Origin: JBEKUY01 sp049514555
GTDB taxonomy: Bacteria > Acidobacteriota > Terriglobia > Acidiferrales > UBA7541
DNA: 64,000 nucleotides
Reading direction: 5' to 3'
NCBI GenBank assembly: GCA_049514555.1
Contig: JBEKUY010000003.1
Location: forward strand, 1 to 64,000
Shown: positions 52,197-61,524 of the stretch, one piece after another
Layout of the letters: every line of letters starts with the position of its first letter
How positions within the stretch are numbered: position 1 is the stretch's first letter
Notes under the pieces: model-generated
Seen by the model: the letters and a program-made list of their open reading frames with translations, nothing else
Told to the model about the DNA's origin: nothing
The model's database searches: none
Made by a program: the position numbers and the translations under genes

Positions 52197-54401
52197 TCAT
52201 GGCCTCTTCTTCAGCGCGGGCATATCGGAAGAGGAGGCGGGAGCGGGAGCAGACGTGCTGGCCGGGGCGGCCGCCGGAGTTGACGATGAGGCTGCCGTGC
52301 CGCCTTCGGAGTATGGCTTGGCGATGAGGCGAGCGGCTTCCATCTGAGCCCCGCCGGTATCGTCGTTGGTTTGCTTGGCCTTGCTGTATTCGTTGACGGC
52401 GCGCTCGCGCGAACCGGTCAGGTCGAAAATCTTGCCCAGATAGATGTGAGCCCACACTTCAGTCCACTTCTCGCTGGGCTCGGGCACATCCTCGAGAGCT
52501 TGGCGGAAAGAGTTCGCCGCGGCCATGTAGTTCTTTTGATAGAAGAATGCCTCGCCCATGCGGAAATGGGCGAGCGCGCTGCTGCGGGTGATTTCCAGGG
52601 CGCCCTGGTATTGGGCGACGGCGTCGTAGTAACGGCCCTGCTCGGCGAGTTCTTCGCCGCGAGCGATCGTGGCGCGAGTCCGAAGCTGGGGGCTGCTCTT
52701 GAGGACGTAGTTATTGGGATCGATCCTGATGCCGCCGGGTTTGGGACGGCCGAACGTTTCGATGGAGAACGGGCTCTCGCTGCCGATGACTTCAACACTC
52801 TTGTATTCAGGATTGCCTTCCGTTTCCACTTTGATCTGGACGGGCATGCGAAAGACTTCGAGATCCTGCTTGATCTTGCCGACCACGCGGAAGCCTTTGG
52901 GAGTGCGTATGACGACGTAGTCCATCTTGAATTCAGGCACGCCGGTGGAATTGAGCCACTGCGCGAAGAAGGCGCGCAGGTTGAGCGGAGGAGAAGGGGG
53001 GCCAGAGGAAGCCGAAGACTTCAGCCGCGAGGGTGCCGAGGCAGGCGCGCGCGAGGGACCGGCCGGAGCGGGCGCGGCAACTGCTCTCTGTTCGGCGAGC
53101 TGTTCGAAGTCCTCGATGCGGGCAGACTTGCCCTGGTATTTCGCGTAGAAATCGCGGAGGAGAGACGCGAAGGCCGATTCGCCCAGGAGAGCGCGAAGCA
53201 TACTGAAAACCATGGCCCCTTTGTTGAGCACAACGGAACGGTAGTCGCTCGTGAACGGCTGGAGCACCTTGGCCTGGCCAACCGGCGCAGCATCCTCATA
53301 CATGAGAGCGCCGACGGCGAACTCGTCCACGGCTTTCGCGCCGCCTTCCTTGCCGGAGGTTTGCTCGGCGTACAGGGCTTGCGAGTATTGGGCCAAGCCA
53401 TCGCTTACCCAGACGTCGGCGGGCGTGGCCGGCGTGACTTCGTTCCCCCACCACTGTGCGGCAACCAGACGGGAGAGCGCGCGGTCGCCGGCCCGGGGGT
53501 CCCACGCGCGCTGGCTGACCAGAAGCAGTCCCGGCGCGGCGAAATCACGAACGGTGCCGTCGGGCAGTTGAGCCAGAATCAAGTTGTGGTCGGGCAGCGG
53601 GCCGAACAAATCGGAGAAGACTGTCAAAGCGCGAGAAACGTCGGTGGCATAGTCGGCGATGGCCTTCGAGCCACCCCCAGGCGCATAGACCGGGAAGGTC
53701 TCGCCTTCCACTTGCTGTGGGTGGACCTGGAGATCTCCGGCGACGAAGGTGCCGACGGGGGCGGGCCGTTCGCAGGTGAAGGTATAGAGAAGGCGCCCCC
53801 CGGACTTGTTCCCGGGGGTCCGGCTGGGTTCGGACGCCTTGCCGGTGCCGACCACTGCGAAATCTTGCGGAACTTCGATTTTGAAGACAGCTGTGTAGCG
53901 GTTCATTGGATAGGCCGTAAGTGGAAACCAGCGCGCCGGGAGAAGCAGATAGGCGCCACTGCTATGAATGGCGGCGAGTGTAACGCCCTTGACGGGACTG
54001 TTCTCTTCGTTCGCCAGAGGGCCGGAGTACGAGAAAGTGAGCGTGACCAGGCCGCCGCGGACGACCGGCTCGGGAAGTGTTACCGTCACCAGGAGTGGGT
54101 TCGCGGAGTCGCGTTCAAATGGAACGGGCTTCCCGGCGGCGCTGGCGACCTGGGTGACCTTCAGGTTGGGATGCAGCTCAACCTGCACCATGCGAGAAGG
54201 CTCGGCGTTCCGTAGCTCAATTCTCGCAGTGGCCGTGAGACTCTGAGCGCTGGCATCGAGCGACGCCGAAACCTCGTAGTGTTCGGCGAGGAACGAGAAC
54301 GACCGCGGGGCCTGCGCGCGCAGCGGAACCGCCGTGCAAGCAAGCAGAACCAAAGTGGCTTGCAACAATTGCAGAGAGTTCGTCTTGGGCAAGGTGAACA
54401 C
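52197..54401 (-). CDS. Secreted M1-aminopeptidase-like protein lacking the zinc site, with TPR tail
   Basis: The 734-residue protein has a signal peptide (LLQATLVLLACTAVPLRAQ). An N-terminal beta domain and a region clearly related to M1 aminopeptidases follow (AAQWWGNEVTPATPADVWVS, then DGLAQYSQALYAEQ). The HExxH position reads RLVAA (311-315), and the third-ligand Glu of NEGFA is Asp334 (SDGLA). All zinc ligands are changed, and GxMEN is not visible. A linker rich in Pro/Ala, a beta domain and TPR repeats (about 590-680) complete it. It is probably a non-catalytic scaffold. GTG start at 54401, or TTG at 54392 which fits the AGGAAG spacing better. Confidence 0.82.
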   Translation of the reverse strand: MFTLPKTNSLQLLQATLVLLACTAVPLRAQAPRSFSFLAEHYEVSASLDASAQSLTATARIELRNAEPSRMVQVELHPNLKVTQVASAAGKPVPFERDSANPLLVTVTLPEPVVRGGLVTLTFSYSGPLANEENSPVKGVTLAAIHSSGAYLLLPARWFPLTAYPMNRYTAVFKIEVPQDFAVVGTGKASEPSRTPGNKSGGRLLYTFTCERPAPVGTFVAGDLQVHPQQVEGETFPVYAPGGGSKAIADYATDVSRALTVFSDLFGPLPDHNLILAQLPDGTVRDFAAPGLLLVSQRAWDPRAGDRALSRLVAAQWWGNEVTPATPADVWVSDGLAQYSQALYAEQTSGKEGGAKAVDEFAVGALMYEDAAPVGQAKVLQPFTSDYRSVVLNKGAMVFSMLRALLGESAFASLLRDFYAKYQGKSARIEDFEQLAEQRAVAAPAPAGPSRAPASAPSRLKSSASSGPPSPPLNLRAFFAQWLNSTGVPEFKMDYVVIRTPKGFRVVGKIKQDLEVFRMPVQIKVETEGNPEYKSVEVIGSESPFSIETFGRPKPGGIRIDPNNYVLKSSPQLRTRATIARGEELAEQGRYYDAVAQYQGALEITRSSALAHFRMGEAFFYQKNYMAAANSFRQALEDVPEPSEKWTEVWAHIYLGKIFDLTGSRERAVNEYSKAKQTNDDTGGAQMEAARLIAKPYSEGGTAASSSTPAAAPASTSAPAPASSSDMPALKKRP

Positions 54402-54548
54402 TTCCTGTCAGAGATAGGGACCGTCCAATAGGATACCAGAGTAGCCCCCTGGAGTTGCCAGCGGGTCTCGGGAGGAAGAGGGGTGCCGCTGCCCAGTTTG
54501 AGCGGCCTCGTTGGCCGGAACCGGCACGCGCCAGCGCAGGGCGCCTCC

Positions 54549-54577
54549 TTGACTGATTCGCAATGGCCCTGTAAATT
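54549..54577 (+). promoter_or_regulatory. Predicted sigma70-type promoter of the TPR gene at 54687
   Basis: TTGACT (54549-54554) and TAAATT (54572-54577) are exactly 17 nt apart. Transcription would begin near 54585, about 100 nt before the GTG start. Confidence 0.65.
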
Positions 54578-54686
54578 AAAAAGCGGGCAGAGAATCTGAC
54601 GCTTACTGGCTCTCTGGAACCAGCCGTCCTGTCCCCTGATTTGTCCCGGGCAACCTAGGGAAGCGCTGAGGTATCCGACCTTTAAC

Positions 54687-56291
54687 GTGTTCACTGGAAG
54701 ACGTTTGCGGGCAAGTGCTGACCATGCGGCAATCCTGAAAGGTGCGCTGCTGGCACTGTTGTCGGCATTGCTGACGGCGGGAGCCTCGGCGCAGAGTGTT
54801 CCTCCTTCAAGGCCGGGGCAAAATGCCCCGCCCGAGCGCATTACTCTGGACGGCAGCGAGCAGATGTTCGCCACCATGTGCGCGCTCCACGCGGCGGGCT
54901 TCGAGGCGGATGTGAGCGCAGCAGGGCTACACCCCTTGCGGGCGCGGCTCCGCGAAACCCTTCTCCAGCAGCACGGCCCTGCGGTCGATGCGCTGCGGAC
55001 GTTCTACAAGCAGCATGAACTTTCCGATCCAGCCGCAACGCTCTCGCGGTACATCTGGTTTGCTTTGGTGACTGGACCGCCGCCGCTTTTCGACCCCGCG
55101 GTCCGGCACGAAGAACTGCCCCCGGAGGCGCTGGCGCTCGAGGGTTTCCGGGAAATCCTGGAAGATTACTACCGTGAGCAGAATATCGGACAGTTGTGGC
55201 GCGAGGCGCAGCCGGTCTACCAACAGGAAATCGCACGGCTGCACGATCCGGTTTCGCAAATATTGCTGGTGACGAGAGCGTATGTGCGGGAAATGACGAG
55301 TTTGGCCGACCCGCGGACGTTCTCGATCATTGTTGAGCCGATGGTGGGCCGCAAGACAAACGTGCGCAATTACGGCGATCATTATGCGATCGTCCTCAGC
55401 GGGATGGGCGAGTTCCCCGCCGACCTGATCAGGCACGCGTTCCTGCATTTTCTGTTGGATGCGATCCCCATGCGCTATTCCCACGTCATTGCTTCGAAAC
55501 ACCCGCTGCTGGACGTCGCGGCTCGGGCCCCACGGCTGCCGGTGGACTTGCGGGATGACTTCGCCGGATTCTTCAGCGAATGCCTGGTGCGAGCGGTCGA
55601 GATCCAATTGCGCCAGCTGGCGCCGAGCGAATTGGCCGCCATTCTGAACGAGGACGATGCTGACGGATACGTGCTGGTGAGGCCGCTTGTAGCCGTGCTG
55701 CCGAAGTACGAGAAGTCCGAGCCGTCGATGAAGGAGTATTTCCCGGATATGGTTCGGGCCATCGATACCGCAGCGGAGATGAAGCGGCTTCAGAACGTTC
55801 AGTTCGCGCTTGCGGATCGCGCTCCGGACGCTGGGGCGGAAGTCATCCGCGTGGAGAGGCGACCGCCGGCCACCATCCCCGACGATCCCGAGGCCCTTGC
55901 GGAACTGACCGAAGGCGAACGGCAGATCGCCGCAAAACATCCGCGCGAGGCCGAGCGGGCATTTCAAAAAGTGATCGCCAGATACCCGGAGCAGCCCCGC
56001 GCCAGGTACGGCCTGGCGCTGGTGGCGCTGCTTGACGGGGACGTGGCGCGCGCCCGGCAGATTCTGGGGCGGTTGGTCGGCGGAGAGAGCAAGGCCGCGA
56101 ATGATCCGATGGTGCTGGCCATGGCTCACGTGTATCTGGGCCGGATAAGCGAGAATGAGGGGCATGTGGCGGAGGCGCTTGCAGAGTATCGAGCTGCGTC
56201 TGCCGTTGAAGGCGCGCCGGGCCAAGCGTTGGAGGCTGCGAAACGCGGGATCGAGAGCACGGAGAGCCGGTTGAAGCAGGCCAAGCCATGA
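54687..56291 (+). CDS. Secreted TPR protein with a degenerate metallopeptidase-like region
   Basis: The 534-residue protein has a signal segment (ILKGALLALLSALLTAGASA). A helical domain follows with the segment DLIRHAFLHFLLDAIPMRYS (His250, His254). Glu298 in FFSECLVRAVE lies at a distance expected for a gluzincin third ligand. The catalytic Glu of HExxH is Ala251, so hydrolysis is unlikely. From about residue 395 there are TPR-like helices (EAERAFQKVIARYPEQPRAR, VHLGRISENEG-type). I cannot name the family. GTG start (54687), with a TTG alternative at 54705. It is divergent from another peptidase-like TPR gene. Confidence 0.72.
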   Translation: MFTGRRLRASADHAAILKGALLALLSALLTAGASAQSVPPSRPGQNAPPERITLDGSEQMFATMCALHAAGFEADVSAAGLHPLRARLRETLLQQHGPAVDALRTFYKQHELSDPAATLSRYIWFALVTGPPPLFDPAVRHEELPPEALALEGFREILEDYYREQNIGQLWREAQPVYQQEIARLHDPVSQILLVTRAYVREMTSLADPRTFSIIVEPMVGRKTNVRNYGDHYAIVLSGMGEFPADLIRHAFLHFLLDAIPMRYSHVIASKHPLLDVAARAPRLPVDLRDDFAGFFSECLVRAVEIQLRQLAPSELAAILNEDDADGYVLVRPLVAVLPKYEKSEPSMKEYFPDMVRAIDTAAEMKRLQNVQFALADRAPDAGAEVIRVERRPPATIPDDPEALAELTEGERQIAAKHPREAERAFQKVIARYPEQPRARYGLALVALLDGDVARARQILGRLVGGESKAANDPMVLAMAHVYLGRISENEGHVAEALAEYRAASAVEGAPGQALEAAKRGIESTESRLKQAKP

Positions 56292-56410
56292 GGCGGGAAG
56301 CGGGTCGAGCCAAACGGCCGCCCATCCCCGGTCAACGGAGCTCTCGGCGAACGGGCGGCCTTGGAATGGAAATGGGGCTGACGGAGACATTGAGGTGGCA
56401 AGGAGAGAAT

Positions 56411-57286
56411 ATGACCAGGACGAGAAAATCGATTTGGCGGGCGGCTCTGTTGTTCGGCGTGCTCGTGATCGCTGCAGGCGCCGCACTCGGGCAAACAGGT
56501 CAAGGACAATCGGGACAGCAATCTCCACAGCAGAGTCCTTCGAAGCCGGGAACGCAACAGCAACAGCCGCCTCTCTCACTGGAGAAACTGAACCCTCCCA
56601 CTGCGCCGGTGGCCAATCCGGCGGAGGACGCTGCTTATCAGGCATTCGTGAAGGCGGCGAACGGGGCGGAAAAAATCCAAGCCGGTGAGGCGTTTCTGCA
56701 AAAGTATCCCCAGGGCCGGTACTGTCCGGCAGTCTATTCGACGTTGATGACGCAATATCTCATGAGCGGGCAGGTGGACAGGACAATCGATGCAGGAAAA
56801 AAGGCGATTGAACTGAATCCGAATGACATGGACGCGCTGGCAGTGATGGGACAAGTCTTGGCGCGGCAGCAGGCCGGCCCGGATGCGGCGAAGAATTTGG
56901 ATGCCGCAGAGCAGTATTCGAAGAAAGCGCTCGAGCTAGTTCCCACTTCCGTCAAGCCCGCGGGCGCCTCCGATGAAGCTTTCAATCAAACGAAGACCCT
57001 TTTGCTGGCGATGGCCCACAGCGGCTTGGGATTGGTGTATCTGCGCCGGCAAAAGTTTCCAGATGCTGTCTCGGAGCTGCAGGCGGCGGTGAAAGACACC
57101 AAGGACCCCGACCCTGTGGACTACTACCTGCTCGGCCTCGCGGACGAGAAGACATCCCACTACGACGACGCGGTGGCGGCGTTCACGAAGTGCGCGGGAA
57201 TCCCCGGACCCATTCAGGCCCGCTGCACGTCCATGATCGACCAAGCGAAGAAGTTGGGAACCACCGAGCTTAGCGCGCCGAAATAG
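56411..57286 (+). CDS. Secreted TPR protein
   Basis: The 291-residue protein has a signal peptide (ALLFGVLVIAAGAALGQTG), a Gln/Pro-rich linker (about 28-60), and three to four TPR motifs, for example QVDRTIDAGKKAIELNPNDM and KFPDAVSELQAAVKDTKDPD. It probably acts as a periplasmic protein-interaction scaffold. The ATG at 56411 has AGGAGAGAAT directly upstream, so the longer in-frame reading from 56288 is unlikely. It follows another TPR gene and precedes rnc by 17 nt. Confidence 0.82.
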   Translation: MTRTRKSIWRAALLFGVLVIAAGAALGQTGQGQSGQQSPQQSPSKPGTQQQQPPLSLEKLNPPTAPVANPAEDAAYQAFVKAANGAEKIQAGEAFLQKYPQGRYCPAVYSTLMTQYLMSGQVDRTIDAGKKAIELNPNDMDALAVMGQVLARQQAGPDAAKNLDAAEQYSKKALELVPTSVKPAGASDEAFNQTKTLLLAMAHSGLGLVYLRRQKFPDAVSELQAAVKDTKDPDPVDYYLLGLADEKTSHYDDAVAAFTKCAGIPGPIQARCTSMIDQAKKLGTTELSAPK

Positions 57287-57303
57287 GTTGCAGAGCAAGG
57301 GCT

Positions 57304-58017
57304 ATGGCGGAACGGGGCGAAGAGCAGCTGGAGACCGTGCTTGCATACAAGTTTCGCCGCCCCGAGTTGCTTCGAATGGCGCTGACCCACCGCTCGGCCA
57401 CCGCAGGTGCTGCCGGGCAGGTTTCCACTGACGACAACGAGCGCCTTGAGTTCCTGGGCGACGCCGTTCTGGGCCTGTTGGCGAGCGAGTACCTGCTGGA
57501 AGCTTACGCTGATTGGCAGGAGGGACATCTCTCCCGCTGCAGGGCCAGGCTGGTGAACGCGCATGCGCTCGCAGCGGCGGCGCGACGGTTGGGGCTCGGC
57601 GAATACCTCCACCTGGGGCGCGGCGAGGAAAAGACCGGAGGACGCGACAGGGTGGCGATGCTCGCCGACGCGTTCGAAGCGGTCGTGGGCGCGATGTATC
57701 TCGATGGCGGGATTGCTCCGGCGCGGCAATTTCTGAAGCGGCACGTTTTCGACTTGGCCGCAGAGGACGGAATGCTGCAATTGGCCTCATCGGACCACAA
57801 GTCCGGATTGCAGGAGTACCTCCAAGCCCAGGGAAAGCCTCCGGCTGAGTACCGGGTGATTGCGGAGACCGGGCCGGACCACAGGAAGACGTTCCTCGTG
57901 GAGGTGTGGAGTGAGGGGCATGCGCTTGCGGTCGGCGAAGGCTTGAGCAAGAAGGAAGCCGAACAAGCGGCCGCTCGACAGGCGCTCGATCGCTTCGGGG
58001 AAACGGGGGACAAGTAA
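57304..58017 (+). CDS. rnc: Ribonuclease III
   Basis: RNase III cleaves double-stranded RNA in rRNA processing and mRNA turnover. The 237-residue protein has the signature NERLEFLGDAVLGLLASEYL with the metal-binding Glu and Asp. The second acidic motif is LADAFEAVVGAMYLDGG. A C-terminal double-stranded RNA-binding domain follows (DHKSGLQEYLQAQGKPPAEY, EGLSKKEAEQAAARQALDRF). It sits directly before lepB, a frequent rnc-lepB pairing. Confidence 0.97.
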   Translation: MAERGEEQLETVLAYKFRRPELLRMALTHRSATAGAAGQVSTDDNERLEFLGDAVLGLLASEYLLEAYADWQEGHLSRCRARLVNAHALAAAARRLGLGEYLHLGRGEEKTGGRDRVAMLADAFEAVVGAMYLDGGIAPARQFLKRHVFDLAAEDGMLQLASSDHKSGLQEYLQAQGKPPAEYRVIAETGPDHRKTFLVEVWSEGHALAVGEGLSKKEAEQAAARQALDRFGETGDK

Positions 58018-58023
58018 AGCCCC

Positions 58024-58818
58024 ATGGGCGGGAAAACGCAGCGCGAGGGAACCGATCGAGCGGAGACGACCCGCCGCCAAGGCACCACCCTGACCGAGTA
58101 CCTGGAATCGCTCCTGGTGACCGTGATCCTGGCGCTCTTCGGCACGAGCTTCGTCGTGCAGGCCTTCAAGATTCCCTCACAATCAATGGAACGCACGTTG
58201 CTCGTGGGAGACCACCTCCTGGTGAACAAGTTCATTTTCGGCGGGCGCGGCGCCTGGTACGACAAACTGCTGCCCTACCGCGTCATCCACCGCGGCGACA
58301 TCATCGTGTTCCGATTCCCCTATCAGGACCATCCCCACTATGTGAAGCGCGTCATTGGCCTTCCGGGTGACCGGGTCAAAATTGTGGACCAGCGGGTATT
58401 TGTGAACGACCAACTGTTGTCGGAGCCGTACGTCGTGCACGATCCGGGCGCGTCCTACGATATCTTCATGGACAATTTCCCGCCACCGAAGGGACATCTG
58501 CTTCCCCACAACCTCCAACCGGAGTGGGCCGACCAGTTGCAAAACCATGTGCGTGGCGACGACCTGGTCGTGCCCCCCGAGCACTATTTCGTGATGGGCG
58601 ACAACCGGGACCGCAGCTGGGACAGCCGCTACTGGGGATTCGTTGACCGCAATGCCATCATGGGACGCCCGGTCTTGATCTATTGGTCGATCGAAGCCGA
58701 CAGCTCGGATTATTCCGCCGATACCAGCCTCTGGAGCCGCCTGACGGGCATGGCCGACACTCTGGTCCACTTGCCGACTCGAACTCGTTGGAGCCGGATG
58801 TTTCACCTGGTACATTGA
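58024..58818 (+). CDS. lepB: Signal peptidase I
   Basis: This inner-membrane serine protease removes signal peptides from exported proteins. The 264-residue product has one N-terminal TM helix (LLVTVILALFGTSFVVQAF). The catalytic Ser is in IPSQSMERTLLVGDHLLVNK and the Lys general base in YVKRVIGLPGDRVKI. The box VMGDNRDRSWDSRYWGFVDR is also present. It starts 6 nt after rnc. Confidence 0.97.
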   Translation: MGGKTQREGTDRAETTRRQGTTLTEYLESLLVTVILALFGTSFVVQAFKIPSQSMERTLLVGDHLLVNKFIFGGRGAWYDKLLPYRVIHRGDIIVFRFPYQDHPHYVKRVIGLPGDRVKIVDQRVFVNDQLLSEPYVVHDPGASYDIFMDNFPPPKGHLLPHNLQPEWADQLQNHVRGDDLVVPPEHYFVMGDNRDRSWDSRYWGFVDRNAIMGRPVLIYWSIEADSSDYSADTSLWSRLTGMADTLVHLPTRTRWSRMFHLVH

Positions 58819-58872
58819 GCGCGTGGCCACTTCCGTTTTAGCCTCGCGTCTGCCAAACTCGCTCTCACCGAT

Positions 58873-61503
58873 ATGAGAAGTCTCAAGTGGCTGAAGTACG
58901 CAGCCTACCTGCTGCTGCTGGCGATTGCCGCAAGCTACGGAGTTTCGTTTGCCCTGCGGGCCGGACGCATCCATCGCTACTTGGTGAGGCGCCTCGAGAC
59001 GACGTTCGGCCGGCCGGTTGAGGTGAGCCGATTCGGCTTCAGTCTCCTCGATGGGCCCAGGCTCGAAGCAAACTACATCACGATCGGCGAAGATCCCGTG
59101 TTCGGTTACGAATATTTCCTTCGGGCGGACCGGCTCACGGCGGGACCGCGGTGGGGCCAGTTGCTGCGCGGGCAATTCGAGTTCGGCACGCTTTCGTTCT
59201 CGCACCCCAGCCTGAACCTTGTCCGCAACACCGATGGGCGGTGGAACGTCGAGCGTTGGCTGCCGCCGCGGGCAGGACCGGAGGTCGCAGCGAGCCCACC
59301 CAAGCAGGGCCCGCCGCGCCGCGTGGAGTTCGATTCCGGGCGCATCAATTTCACCGCTGGCCTCGAGAAAAAGTCGTTTGCCTTCGTCAACGTGGATGGC
59401 AGTGCCGAACGGGAGAGCGGCGGCCGCTGGCGCCTCGACCTCAGGGCCGAACCCATGCGCGCCGGCGTGACCCTGCAGCAAGCCGGCGTGATCTGGGTGC
59501 AAGGTCGGATCGCCGGAACCTCAGCGCGGCTGCAGCCGGCGGAGATTGCTCTGCATTGGACCGAAGCATCGCTTGCGGACGTGCTGCGCCTGGCGCAGAA
59601 ACGCGACTTCGGCGTGCGCGGGCAATTCGGGCTCGACCTTGCCGCCAAGAGCGTCTTGGATGCCGCGGCCGGCGCCCCGCGGTGGGAGTTTGCGCTGCGA
59701 GCGCGGGTTTCCAGAGTGCACCGCTGGGACCTGCCGGAGCGCCCCGATCATCCGGCGGTGAACCTCAGCGCGGACGCGACGTGGGACGCGGCGAATGGCC
59801 GGCTCAACCTGACCAGCATTGCCATCCAGGCGCCGGGATCGCACATTCGTGGAACGGTCATGGAGACGCCGGCCGCTTCCGGCCCAAGGATCGATTGGGA
59901 ATCACCGGGAGTGAGCCTGGAGGACCTGCTGGCATGGTACAGGGCATTTCACCCGGGGATGGCAGAGGGGCTGCGCGTGGCGGGCTTTCTCAGCGGCTCT
60001 GTCACAACTGCGGGTTGGATGCCGCGCGTCGAAGACGGCGAATGGCGCTTTTCGGGCGGGACGTTGGCCGTGCCGGGAATCGCTCAGCCGGTGCGCATGA
60101 GCGCGGCGGAGGGAAGCGCCGAAAAGAACTCCGTGGAAATGGGACCGGTGGCGCTCATGTTTGCGCAGCCGCCGCAGCCTGCGGCGAGACCCGCGGCGGG
60201 TCGGCGCGGAACAGCGGCCGCCCCCGCCCCGGCGCGAACCAACGCCGCTGATTCCCTGGCCTTCGGCGCGGTCTACGATTTCTTGCCGCAGCTCGGGACC
60301 ATCAGCGCCAAGGGCAGGACGGCCCGCGTCGAGGATTGGATGGCGTTAGCCGCAGCCTTCGGGCGGCCGGTCAACCGCCGATGGGAGCTCGCGGGGAACG
60401 CGGCCCTCGACCTTCAGTGGCAGACGCAATGGTCGGCAGGGACCGCGAAACTGCGGGGCAGTATCGAGTTCGATGGCGCGCGTTTCCAGGTGGCCGGGCT
60501 GAATTTCCCCGTGGCGCTGGGTAAGACGCGAATGGAATGGAATGACACGCAGAAGAAGATTCGCGCCGATTCGCTGGAAGCGCTCGGCGCGAAGTGGTCG
60601 GGCACGCTTTCGCGCGAGAGTCCTGCAGGCGGTACGGAAGGACCAGCGTGGGCGTTTGCGTTGCACGCGGATCATCTCAATGCCAGCGATCTTGATCGAT
60701 GGATGGGACCGCGAGCGCGACCGAACTGGCTGGAGAGGCTCCTGCCGGGATTGCTCGGCAGCACGCCGGTGGCCAGCGTCGAGTCGAGCGCGGCCGCAAG
60801 CGCGCTGCTGCGCGATATTCGTGCAGAAGGCCAGCTCGCGGTTGACGAATTCTCGCTGGCGGGTATCAAGCTGAAAAAGCTTCGCGCGACGATGTCTCTC
60901 GGCGCGGCGCGCCTTTCGGCTGAAAAGGGGGAAGCGGAGGTCGCTGGCAGCGGCAGCGTCCGGGGAAATCTGGAGGCCCTGTTCGTACCGCGGCCGCGCT
61001 ACGTGGCCATCTTGGGGTTCGAGCGCGTGAATCTGGAATCCCTGGCTGCGGACACTGCGCTGAAGAATCTCGTCGGCGGCATGGCCTCGGGCGAGCTGAA
61101 TCTGAAGGCGCAAGGAATTGGGCGTGACGAGTTGCTCTCCTCGCTCGAAGGCCATGGAAAAGCCAAGCTGCGCAACGCGGAATTCCGCGCCCCGAACTTG
61201 GAGGCGGCGCTTGAGGGCGGCGCCAAGCAGGCTAGCCGGAGCAAGTGGCCGTCCGGGGAAGGAGAGTTTGCCATCGGCGGGCAGGAAGTGCGTCTTGAAT
61301 CGCTCCGGCTAGACGACGGCGGGGGCAGAATCCGCGTGTGGGGCACGGTGAATTTCAAGCGAGTCGCAGATCTGCAGGTGCAAGCCCTCGGTCCGAAGGG
61401 CGCAAAACCGGGAAACGGAGGGCTGCTGCGGCTCTCGGGGACGCTGGAAGCGCTGAAGGTGGCGGTGCAGCCGGGACAGGTCCGAACGCCGGGCCGGCGC
61501 TAA
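58873..61503 (+). CDS. AsmA-family large periplasmic protein
   Basis: The 876-residue protein has an N-terminal TM anchor (YAAYLLLLAIAASYGVSFAL). An AsmA-type start follows: LVRRLETTFGRPVEVSRFGF, then LTAGPRWGQLLRGQFEFGTL and SFSHPSLNLVRNTDGRWNVE. The rest is a long series of beta-rich segments. AsmA-like proteins are thought to bridge the envelope and move phospholipids. The C-terminal part carries the AsmA_2-like GMASGELNLKAQGIGRDELL. An Ala/Pro-rich linker occurs near residues 435-455. Confidence 0.85.
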   Translation: MRSLKWLKYAAYLLLLAIAASYGVSFALRAGRIHRYLVRRLETTFGRPVEVSRFGFSLLDGPRLEANYITIGEDPVFGYEYFLRADRLTAGPRWGQLLRGQFEFGTLSFSHPSLNLVRNTDGRWNVERWLPPRAGPEVAASPPKQGPPRRVEFDSGRINFTAGLEKKSFAFVNVDGSAERESGGRWRLDLRAEPMRAGVTLQQAGVIWVQGRIAGTSARLQPAEIALHWTEASLADVLRLAQKRDFGVRGQFGLDLAAKSVLDAAAGAPRWEFALRARVSRVHRWDLPERPDHPAVNLSADATWDAANGRLNLTSIAIQAPGSHIRGTVMETPAASGPRIDWESPGVSLEDLLAWYRAFHPGMAEGLRVAGFLSGSVTTAGWMPRVEDGEWRFSGGTLAVPGIAQPVRMSAAEGSAEKNSVEMGPVALMFAQPPQPAARPAAGRRGTAAAPAPARTNAADSLAFGAVYDFLPQLGTISAKGRTARVEDWMALAAAFGRPVNRRWELAGNAALDLQWQTQWSAGTAKLRGSIEFDGARFQVAGLNFPVALGKTRMEWNDTQKKIRADSLEALGAKWSGTLSRESPAGGTEGPAWAFALHADHLNASDLDRWMGPRARPNWLERLLPGLLGSTPVASVESSAAASALLRDIRAEGQLAVDEFSLAGIKLKKLRATMSLGAARLSAEKGEAEVAGSGSVRGNLEALFVPRPRYVAILGFERVNLESLAADTALKNLVGGMASGELNLKAQGIGRDELLSSLEGHGKAKLRNAEFRAPNLEAALEGGAKQASRSKWPSGEGEFAIGGQEVRLESLRLDDGGGRIRVWGTVNFKRVADLQVQALGPKGAKPGNGGLLRLSGTLEALKVAVQPGQVRTPGRR

Positions 61504-61524
61504 GGCGGCGTCTTGAGGCCGTAT

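Noticed and set aside
52371..54215. 614-codon plus-strand frame opposite the M1-like gene
   Set aside because: The minus-strand gene has a signal peptide, M1 homology and TPR repeats. The opposite frame has none of these and looks like a codon-bias shadow.
54927..56645. 572-codon minus-strand frame opposite the TPR gene at 54687
   Set aside because: The plus-strand gene has a promoter, signal peptide and TPR motifs. The antisense translation is Arg/His/Pro-rich without domains.
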